Below, in pieces: positions 1-9,500 of a stretch of 64,000 nt of DNA. Under the pieces are notes generated by a model. It made no database searches and was not told where the DNA came from. It was given only the letters and a program-made list of their open reading frames with translations. A program made the translations under genes and the position numbers. The stretch comes from Pelomonas sp047654805 (GTDB lineage Bacteria; Pseudomonadota; Gammaproteobacteria; Burkholderiales; Burkholderiaceae_C). Positions within the stretch are counted from its first letter, which is position 1; the number at the start of each line of letters is the position of its first letter. Location of the stretch: positions 3,286,001-3,350,000 of the forward strand of contig NZ_JASGIV010000001.1 of the NCBI RefSeq assembly GCF_047654805.1, written 5' to 3'.

Positions 1-3000
1 AGGCCCGGCTTGACGTAGCCGACGCTCAGGCCGACCGCATTGCGCCGCATCTCGCCCGCATTCTCAGCCTCGATGCGGCCGTTCTCGGTCGTCAGCCCCA
101 GCGTCCAATGATCGTCGGGCGCGTATTGCACGCCGTAGGCATGGGTCAGTCCTGCCTGCGTGCCAGTACTCTGCTTGTGCTCGGTGTAGACGCTCAAGCC
201 GTCGGCCAGGCGCGACTTCACGCCGCCCACCAGCGCGCCACCGCGCGCCAACGAGGCCTCGTCGGTACGGCCGGTATCGCGGGCGTAAGTGACGTAGACG
301 TTGGAGCGGTCGTCGTACTGATAGTCAATGCCCGCCTTGCCAGCCGCACCGCCATCGCCGCCGGAGGCTTCGCCACGCAGCGCGAGCTTGTCCGTCACGC
401 GGTAGCGACCACCGACGCCGAGGCGATCATTTTCCAGCCGCGTGCCGGTGCGACCCAGCGTCTTCTGACCGAAACCGTAGATGCCCCAGTCCGCACCATC
501 GCTGTAGTCGACCTGTACCGATGCATCAGTGCGCTCGCCCTGGACGACACCCGAGGTCGGCAGCAAAGGCGAGGTGTTCAGCGCATCGCTGCTCTTGCGA
601 TCGCTGCGCACAGCCGCAGCCAGACTCCAGTGCTCATCAAGCTTGGTGCTGGCCTGCACCTCACCCACGTCGGTGTTGTAGCCATTGACCTCGTTCTTGC
701 GATCGGCCTTCACGCGCAGCTCGCTCCCATCGCCGAGCGGCAGCGTCGCGGTGGCGCCTATCTGCTTGGTTTCATTGGCCGCGACCTGGCCGGGGGCCGA
801 AAAACCTGCCTCGCGCTGCTGCGCGTACGCGCCAACCTGGCCCTGCCCTGCCAGCCCCAGGTCCTTCAGGTCCGCCTGTCCCTCGACACGCCACGCATTC
901 GCCCCGCCCGTGCCGGCCGGCAACTGGTTGGCCGCAAAGCCGAACCCACCGTCCACCGATAGCTGCGAGCCGATGCCCGGACCGTCGCTGTGCGCGGCTT
1001 CCACGCGCAGCGTCGTGCTTTCGCTCCTGCGCAGCAGCAGGTCCAGGCCTCCAAGCTTCTGGTCGGCGCCCATCTGGCGCTGCTTCAACGCGGTAAGGCC
1101 CAGGCGCACGCCATCGCCGGCCCACCAGGCCAGGCGGCCGCCGACGGCCAGCGTGTCGAGGTCGGCAGCAGTGGGCGCGTACTCGTAGTCCACCACCAGG
1201 TAGACCGGCTGGCCACTGAGGCCAGCCGCACGCACCAGCGCGCCGTTGTCGGCCGTGCTTGGCAGGGGCGCGCTGAGCAGCACCCGGCCCTGCAGGTAGT
1301 CAACCTCGTACTCACTGCCAGGCACAAGTGCGCGGCGCTGCAGTACCAGACCGGAGTCGCGGTCCCGGACCTCCATCACGACGCGCTCCGCGCCGCGGCT
1401 CAGGTCCTGGTTACGCAGGTAGTACAGCGAGCCACCGGTGCCGCGGAATTCCTCATGCGCAGCCAATGTTCCGGGCTCCGCCACAAAGGTATCCACACGC
1501 AGTTGCGCGTCGCCGAAACTCGTCGTTGCCTCGCTGACGAAGCGGCCCTGCAAGCCATAGAGGCCGCGATTGAACTGGGCCAGCGTGTTGTCCTGCCCCA
1601 GGCTGAGCTTGAAGTTGCCCCACAGCGCATGCGAGCGGCCGTCGTCGACCCGCAAGTACATGCGCCCCTGCGTAGGGGCGTCCTCGATACTGGTTGAGTC
1701 GTCTCCGAAGGTGCCCCAGCTATCGACCGGGTCGATGCGGCGAAACAGCGAAGTTGGATCCTTCCGGTCGAAGTTGCGGAACAGCTCCTTGAGCGGGCGC
1801 TCCTCGGTGTCCAGGCTACCGGTCAGCGTCCAGCGCTCATCCAACCGGCCCTTGCCGTAGAAGGCGATTCGACCTTCGGTCCAGGTGTCGCCGTTGTAGC
1901 GGTTGCTGTCGCTCGTGACGAGGGCCGCCGGCCCGGTGGTGCGGTTGCGGCCGACGGTCAGGTCGGCCTGGCCGACAAAGAACCAGTCGTGCTTGGGGAG
2001 CTCGAAGTCGCGGCGGTAGATTCGTTCAGCGCCTTCCTTCGGCGTGACGACGACCTCTCCTGTCTGCACCTGGCGCGGCGCGAGCTGCTGTGTGACGAAG
2101 CGGCCATTGGCATCCACCGGCACGTCAAAGCCCAGCGCACGCACGCGGTCACCAGCCCCCAGGCCCGAACCATGCACAGTCACTGTGCCGCCCTGGATAG
2201 GGATGTTGACAATGGCCAGGCGTGATTCGCCGTACTCATGAAGCAGGCGCTGCTCGGGCATGGCTTCGCTGGCGGCAGGCTGCTCGGGGCGATGCTGCTG
2301 CGCCAGCGACAGCGCATAGTCCTCGGTCTCGTCGAAGCGGCCGTCCTTGTCGTAGACACGCACGCGCCAGAGCAACTTGCGTTGCGCCAGCGCATCGCCA
2401 CCCCAAGCGGCCGGCGCCGTCCAGGCGGCGCGCAGCTGTGCGTCCAACGGCAGCGTCGCCAGTGGCCGCGGGCGTCCCTCGCCGTCGGCCGTGAACAGCA
2501 ACAACTCGGCGCGCTGCTGGTATAGGCGGTAGTTGCTGTGCGCAGCGAAGCTCACTGTGTCACCAGGAACGACAGTGGTAGGCCAGGCGGCTCCGGCGAG
2601 GCGGCGCGGCTGCGAGAGGTTGTCGTACTGCAGTCTGATCTGGTCATGCTCCAGCTTTACGTCGATGCAACGCTGCCGATCGGCGCTGCCACCGCTGCCG
2701 ACCAACGGCTGGCCATCCAGCGTCAGGCGCACTGGCGCGTCAGGGTCATAGCTGCTCAACATGCTGCACGCGGTCGGGTCGATCAGCGTGGTCTTGGTGG
2801 CGGTCGTGATCTTGTCCGGCAGCGACTCCGTCCAGTAGACCTTGACCTCGACGCGGCGGTTGGCGGCCCAGTTGGCACGGTCTTCACGCGGCGTTGCGAT
2901 GGGCTCGTCCGGGCCGCGCGAGTCGGCCGTGTAGGCACTTGATGGCAGGCCCAGCTGCTGCGTGAGGTAGCGGCCGACCTGGTTCGCACGCGCCAAGCCC

Positions 3001-3521
3001 AGCGCCTGGTTGTCCGGGAAGCGCGAGCGCAAGTAAGGCGCAATACGCTGCACGTCGGTGTGGCCGATGATTTCGAAGCGCAGATCGGAGTGGCGACGTA
3101 CCTGGGCCGCGATGGCGTCCAGCCGCGCTCGGTCCTCGGGTTTAAGCAGATCCTCGCCCGAGTCGAATCGCGACGTCTGCGCATCGCTGCGGTTGGCCGT
3201 GCCGCCCGGTTCGGTGTGCTTCTCCTCGTGCTTCAGCACATTCAGCGCACGCGGATCGCCTAGCAAGAACGTCAGCTTGGGCAACTCGCGCTCACTGCTC
3301 TGCGGGAGTTTGTGTTCGCCGGTGATCTCGAACGCGCGGCGGTCCTCCAGGCAGCGGTCACTGAAGCGGCCGCGCGCGTCGCCCGTGCAGGATGCCGGCT
3401 CTGCCGCAAAGATCGGCGCAGCAAGCATGCATGCCGTGGCCGCCGCGCTCGCAAGTGCTGCGCGGCGGAAGGCGGGTCGTCGGGTCATGGTCAGCTCGGT
3501 GGTGTGGTGCAGGTGGCTCAT
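1..3521 (-). CDS. OmpA-domain outer-membrane protein (3' end missing)
   Basis: At least 1173 codons stay open on the minus strand down to base 1, so the C-terminus lies outside the window. The start chosen at 3521 has an AGGAG site 7 bases upstream; an in-frame ATG at 3536 overlaps the stop of the preceding gene (TGATG). An N-terminal signal peptide (Arg-rich start, Ala-rich core, cleavage near AEPASC) is followed at about residues 115-225 by an OmpA_C-like peptidoglycan-binding domain (GHTD, then N-ALGLARANQVGRYL, then NRRVEV). The remaining ~800 residues have alternating hydrophobic/polar strands rich in Gly, Asp and Tyr, as expected of an outer-membrane beta structure. It is probably a cell-envelope anchor or display partner of the upstream repeat protein; that pairing is inferred from overlap and order. 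No specific family name is assigned. Confidence 0.75.
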   Translation of the reverse strand, partial: MSHLHHTTELTMTRRPAFRRAALASAAATACMLAAPIFAAEPASCTGDARGRFSDRCLEDRRAFEITGEHKLPQSSERELPKLTFLLGDPRALNVLKHEEKHTEPGGTANRSDAQTSRFDSGEDLLKPEDRARLDAIAAQVRRHSDLRFEIIGHTDVQRIAPYLRSRFPDNQALGLARANQVGRYLTQQLGLPSSAYTADSRGPDEPIATPREDRANWAANRRVEVKVYWTESLPDKITTATKTTLIDPTACSMLSSYDPDAPVRLTLDGQPLVGSGGSADRQRCIDVKLEHDQIRLQYDNLSQPRRLAGAAWPTTVVPGDTVSFAAHSNYRLYQQRAELLLFTADGEGRPRPLATLPLDAQLRAAWTAPAAWGGDALAQRKLLWRVRVYDKDGRFDETEDYALSLAQQHRPEQPAASEAMPEQRLLHEYGESRLAIVNIPIQGGTVTVHGSGLGAGDRVRALGFDVPVDANGRFVTQQLAPRQVQTGEVVVTPKEGAERIYRRDFELPKHDWFFVGQADLTVGRNRTTGPAALVTSDSNRYNGDTWTEGRIAFYGKGRLDERWTLTGSLDTEERPLKELFRNFDRKDPTSLFRRIDPVDSWGTFGDDSTSIEDAPTQGRMYLRVDDGRSHALWGNFKLSLGQDNTLAQFNRGLYGLQGRFVSEATTSFGDAQLRVDTFVAEPGTLAAHEEFRGTGGSLYYLRNQDLSRGAERVVMEVRDRDSGLVLQRRALVPGSEYEVDYLQGRVLLSAPLPSTADNGALVRAAGLSGQPVYLVVDYEYAPTAADLDTLAVGGRLAWWAGDGVRLGLTALKQRQMGADQKLGGLDLLLRRSESTTLRVEAAHSDGPGIGSQLSVDGGFGFAANQLPAGTGGANAWRVEGQADLKDLGLAGQGQVGAYAQQREAGFSAPGQVAANETKQIGATATLPLGDGSELRVKADRKNEVNGYNTDVGEVQASTKLDEHWSLAAAVRSDRKSSDALNTSPLLPTSGVVQGERTDASVQVDYSDGADWGIYGFGQKTLGRTGTRLENDRLGVGGRYRVTDKLALRGEASGGDGGAAGKAGIDYQYDDRSNVYVTYARDTGRTDEASLARGGALVGGVKSRLADGLSVYTEHKQSTGTQAGLTHAYGVQYAPDDHWTLGLTTENGRIEAENAGEMRRNAVGLSVGYVKPG

Positions 3522-3535
3522 GTCGGTCTCCTGCA

Positions 3536-6500
3536 TCACTTGTTGACAACGGCGGTCTGCATCTCGATCTCGACATCGAGATCGAACAGCGCGAGCTCAC
3601 GCGAGCGGCCCAGCTCGGCCCAACGCTTCAGTACCTCCGACTTGATCGCTGCGACCCGGCTCTCTCCCAGAGTTACGGACTCGCCGGTCGCCGGGCGGTA
3701 ACTCAGGCGCAACACAGAGGGCCTCTCTGGCAGAACGGCCAACGCACGGGTCAGCACGTCCTGGTGCTGAGGCCGCAGCGCGTTGCCACCCGGCTCGAAG
3801 GCATCGCTGCGCAGCTCCAGGCGCACAACGCGGTGCACCGTGGCTCCGAAGTCGATCTTCAGCACCTTGCCGCGGGTGGCCCGCCCGGCAGCCGGGTTCT
3901 CGGTCGTCACCCGGTAGCCCGACGGCAACGTACGCTCATCCAGCTTCAGCACGAAGTTGCTGCCGGTTCCATCCTTTGGCACCGCCGCGCAGGCGATGTG
4001 GTAGCGCCCCCTCGTGTCGGTCGTGACCAGTTGGCCATTGACCGTCGCGACGCGCACGCCGGCCAAGCCTGGCTCACCCTGGTCTTGCAACCCATTGGCG
4101 TTCCGGTCGTCCCAGACCTTGCCTATCAGGTCGGTGCAGTCCAGCATCGCGTCGGGCACGACGCGCACGGCCGCCGTCGCCGTGTTGGACACTTCGCGGC
4201 CCTGCGCACCTTGCTGGGCGACGACGCTGTTGACGTACTGGCCTTCGCCAACGCCCAGGCCCACACCCAGCACCATGGAGATGCGCTTGCTCTCGCCAGC
4301 CGCAAAGTTAAGCGACAACGTCAGCACGCGTCCCTGGATGCTCGGCTGCGCCGCCACGACAGGACCGCCCGGCAGCGTCTGCACAGTCAACGATCCTTCA
4401 AGGTACTTGAAACCCGGAGGCAACGTGTCCTGCAGCGTTACGTTGCCGATTGCGACGGAGCCGGCATTGCGCGCAGTGATCACGTATGGCACTGGCTCGC
4501 CCTTGCGGACGTTGAGCTTCGTCGTGCTCTTGCGCAGCTCGATGCTCCCCGCGGCAGCCAGCTTGTCGAGCGGAATGTGGTTGTTCACCACCTGGCGGGA
4601 CACTGCCCCGCCCGTCAGCCAGGTCATGAAGTAAGGATCGACCTGGCCGGACACCGGCTCGGCCGGCTTGCTGACGACGCAAGCTTCGCCGCCCTTCTTC
4701 GGGCCGGACACACCGGTCGCCGAGCAGCTCACCACGTCAAGCGGCGCCTTGGCGGGCGGGTATGTCGCCGAAGGCATGTAGCCGGCCGGCGGCGTGATGC
4801 CCACCTGGTAGCTCCCGGCCGGTGCACCGGGCAGCAGGAAGAACTGGTAGCGGCCGTCGGCAGCGGTGGTGACCGTGCCCTGGCCGTTGAGCAGATGCTT
4901 GGCCGGATCGAAGCCCGCCGGGCCGGCAATGCTGACTTGCGCACCTGCCACGGGCTCGGCCGTCACGCTGTCAAACACCACCCCACCCGGGTCGAGCGGC
5001 AGATCTTGGCGGATCACGTCCTGGCCTGCGGTGATGGTGACCGGGATCGATATGCGCGGCGGCATGCCGGACACCGTCGGGAAGGGCCCGCCCACACCAT
5101 TGAGCACCGGGTCTGTCGGCCATTCACCGCCGACCAACTGACCCTGCGGGTCGCGAAAACGGAGCTGGTAGTTGCCTGGCGTCAGGTTGTCGAAACGGTA
5201 GCCGCCATCGCCGCCTGTCGTGCGGTTGTCGATCACCGCGCCTTGAGCAGGCGGGCAGCCGGTGCTGCCGTCGGGGCAAGCGACGAGTTCCACCGTCCAG
5301 CCGCCCTGGGGTTTTTCGCTGGCGCCGAACTGGCGGTCGTGGTCTGTGTCCCACCAAACGCTACCCGTCAGTGACGAGGGTTTGTTGAGCCGCTCGAAGA
5401 AGTCGTACTCGACGCCTCCCTCGGTCGTCGTGAGCGCAACCAGGATCTGGCGCGGTGCCGGCACCGAGCCGCCGAGCGAGCCCGGCACTTCGCCAACGTG
5501 AGTACTGTCCGGTACCGGCTGTTGCGTCAGCGTATAGCCCGTACCGCCGCTCATCGGCAGGTCGTCAAACCGATAACGGCCTTGCCCATCGGTCGTCGTC
5601 ACGCGCGTGACCGGATGGCCGTCGGCATCCATTCCGCTCAACGTGATGACAACGCCCGGCAGTGGTAGATCGCCTCTGTCTTTCTTGGTGTTGCCATCGA
5701 CGTCGTTGATGACATGGCCTGTCAGCGAAGCGCCGCGCTCGCCGAAGTCATAGCCCTCGCCCACGCCACCGGGAAACACGATGTGCCCGGTGCGGTCGCT
5801 GCCGTCGGCTTGGCCAACGGTCTGCCCGCCGATACGACCCACGGCGTCGCGGCCATCGGCATAGCTCTTGGGCTGGGTTTCGGTGATGGCATACCCTGCC
5901 GCGTCGGACGGCAGCAGACCGTCGAAGCTGTAACGTCCCTGCGCGTCCGTCGTCACAGTGAGGTTCACGGCCTGGCCGCTCGCCGTACGGCCCGTCAGCG
6001 TCAGCGTGACGCCCGGAATGGGTGCCTCACCGGCGTCGCGCTGACCGTTGTCGTTGCGATCCACATAGACCTGGCCGGCGATCTGGCCGCCGCGCTCACC
6101 AAAGTCGTAGTCCACACCCTGCTCTTCCGACGCAAGCTGGATATCGCCGAACCGGTCGTTCGTGCCGCCGGGGTTTGCCGTGCCGCGCGCAACGCCGTCC
6201 ACAGTGCCGAGGTGCTCGGCGCCGTCGGCCATGCCGGCCGGCTGGGTTTCGTCGAGCTGATAGCGGCCCGGCAGCAGGCCGTTCCAAGCGAACGCACCGT
6301 TGGCGTCGGTCGCCTGCGTGAGACTCACGTTGCGGCCGTAGAGGTCCGTACCGCTGAGCATGACATTCACGCCCGGCACCAACGCCTCTCCGGCATCAAG
6401 CTGGCCGTTGGCCGGCGCGGTGTCGATGTAGACATGGCCGCTCAATGCCGAGGGGCGCACCGAGGCAAAGTTGTTCTGTGCCGAGCCGGCGCCCGCGCTA

Positions 6501-9500
6501 CCCAGCACGATGTTCTGGATCACGGGAGCGTCCGAGCCGAGCGGACCGGTGGTGACGCCGCTGCCGCTGGTCGGCACCGTGCCCGGGGTCGAGCCTGTCC
6601 CCGTCACCGAACCAGCATGGGTCAGCCCGGGCAGATAGCCGGCGGGGCGGGTCTCCGTGAGGGTGTAACGGCCTTCGGCCACGTTGGCGAATACATAGTC
6701 ACCGTTGGCATCGGTCGTCATCGTGCGGTTGACCGGGTTGCCATTGCCGTCGGTACCCGTGAGCGTGATCGTCACGCCCGGAATACCGGGCTCCCGTGCC
6801 ACGGCACCTTGCTGCCCGTCGCCATCGCGGTCGTAAAAGCTGCGGCCCTGGATGCGACTGCCAAGAAGCTCGCCGAACAGGTAGTCGCCCAGCCAGGCAG
6901 GTGGGTTCACAGCGGGAACCACAATGCCACTGATGACGTTGCCACTCGGCTGAGCTTCGCCCGGCTGGCCGTTGGCATGGGCCTTGCCCGGTGCATAGTT
7001 CGCCGGCTGGGTTTCCGTGATGGTGTACCCAGCCGCATCAGACGGCAGCACCTGCGAAAACTCGTAGTAGCCGGCCCCGCCAGCCGTCGGTTGAGCAAGC
7101 AGACTCACTGGCGTGCCATTGAACGCGCGGCCGGTCAGTGTCAGCGTGACGCCCGGAATGCCGGCATCGGTCAGCGCCGGCAAGCCGTCGTTGTTCGGGT
7201 CCTCGAACACGTGCACCGTGATGCGTGTGACGAATTCGCCGAAGTTGTAGCCGGTGGCTGCGGCGCCAGAGCCGAGCACGACACCGCTGATGACGTCATT
7301 GATGCTCGCGTTGCCGCCTGCGCTACCAACTGTCTCCGCGCCGTCCGCAAAACTCTCCGGCTGCGTCTCGGCCACGCCGTAGATGCCAGGACGCAAGTTG
7401 TCGAAGACGTAGCCGCCGGCTGCGGCGGTAGTGGTGCTGAGACTCACCGTGTTGCCGAGGTCGTCGGTACCGGTCAGCTTCACGGCCACGCCCCCGATGG
7501 GCTCCTCGTTGGCTGAGTAGACGCCATTACGATCCGCATCCAAGTAGACGCGGCCTGCTAGCGACGCTGCGCGCACCTCGCCGAAGTTGTTGTTGATGGA
7601 GAACCCGCCACCGGCCAGCACGATGGCCTGGATGGTGTTGGCCGTGCTGCCATTGGGGCCGCTCAGGACGCCAGCGCCGCTGGTGGGCACCGTGCCTGCT
7701 GTGGAGCCTGCGCCCGTGACGCTGCCGGCGCGCGTGATGCCGGGTTGATACCCGGCCGGCTGCGTCTCAACGACGGTGTAGCTGCCGGCCGGCACGGTGA
7801 AGCTCCAGTTGCCGTTGACGTCGGTGGTTGTGGTCTGGTTGACCGGGCCGCTGATCGCGATTTGCACGCCAGCGATGCCTGGCTCGCCCGCGTCGGGCTG
7901 CCCGTTGCCGTTCAGGTCTTCGTAGACGCGCCCCGACACGGACAGGCTCATCACCGTCACTGAGCCGCTGCTGTGGTTGTTGCCACCATTGGGGTCGGTG
8001 CCACCGTTGGTGTCTCCGGAGCCATTGGTGACGAAGTGCGCCGTGTTGGTCAGTACGCTGTTGGCGGCCGGCATCCCGACCACCTGCACCGGGATGCGCA
8101 CCGTCGCCGTTGCACCTGACGGCATGCTGCTAACCGCGCAGCTGACGACCGTGCCGCCAGCAACGCCCGTGCAGGTCGGCGCGGCGGGAGTGAACAGGCC
8201 CGAGGTCACGGTGAAAACCGGCGCGCCGGCGAGCTGCAGGTTGGCAGGCAGCGTGTCTGTGAAGCTGTCGTTGTCGGCGGACTGTGGACCGTTGTTGCGC
8301 AACTCAACCAGCCAGTCAAAGGCCTGGGCCTGCCCCACTGCACTGACGGGCGTGGCTGTGCCGGCCTGCACAGCCGTCTTGCTGATCACCTCGACGTCGG
8401 CCTTGTTGCGGAATGTGGTCGGCTCTGCTGCGGTGTTATTGGCCTGAGGGTTGTCGAACGCATCCAACGCCGCATTGACGAAACGCACGCTGGCGGTGTT
8501 GGTGTAAGTGCCCTTGCTGGCACCGATGAGGCGCACCCGGATCTGCACCGAGTTGGGCTCGCCGGTAGCCGCGGCACCGGTCCCTCCCAGCACAGGGATC
8601 GTGCAGCTCAGGCTGCCGCCCGCCTGACCCACAGTCACGCCACTGGTGTCACAGCTGACACCAACGGGCAGCGGACCGACGATGGCATCGAAGGTCGGAG
8701 CCCCCACGGCGTTAGACAGCGTGTCAGTGAGCCGTACGTTCTCGGCAGTCGACGCAGCGTTGTTAGTGACGGTCAGCAGGTACACGACAGCGTCACCCAC
8801 GTTGGCGGGATCGATGTCGTCAGTGTTGTTGACGATCAGGTCATACGTTGGCGAACTCAGCGCAGTGGCCTCACTGGCCGTGTTGTTGGCCGCTCCGCCC
8901 GCCACCTCAGGGGTGGTCGTGGAGATCACCACGCTGTTGGTGACGCTGCCCGGACCGCCAAGTGCGGCGGCCAGCGCTGCGATTGCACGCACCTGGACTG
9001 TCACCGTCTGCTGCGATCCGCGCGCGAGGGAGGCCCAGCTGCAGACGATGCTGTTGTTGCCTGGACCGGTAGTGCTGCCAACCGCAGGTTGGGTCGGGCA
9101 ACTGCCGCCGCCGCTGGCGGTCGCAGCCGACACAAGCACAAGTCCGGCCGGCAGCGTGTCGGTGACCATGACGTTGTACGCCTGGCTCGCGCTGGTCGCA
9201 GCTGGATTGCTGGCAGTGATGGTGTAGGTCAACAACTGCCCGACAGCCGCAGGGTCGGGGTTGTCTGCCTTGGCCACGGCCACGTCGGTGCGAGCCGTCA
9301 GGTAGGCAGTGGCCGTCGCGGAGGTGTTGTTGGCGAGGTTGGGGTCGGCCTCGGCTTGCGACAGCGCGAAGGCCGAGTTGGTCGACGTGAAGTCGTCGTT
9401 CGCGGCGGTGCCATCGCCATGCGGACGCACAGTCAACTGAATGCGGGGACAGTCCGCCCCGGCGGTACAGATCGGCAGCGTCGCGATCGTGCAGTTGCTG

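Noticed and set aside
3392..7516. Long plus-strand open frames (about 660 and 600 codons) opposite the giant repeat protein
   Set aside because: Low-complexity products rich in Arg, His and Gln; they mirror the repeat codons of the true minus-strand gene.
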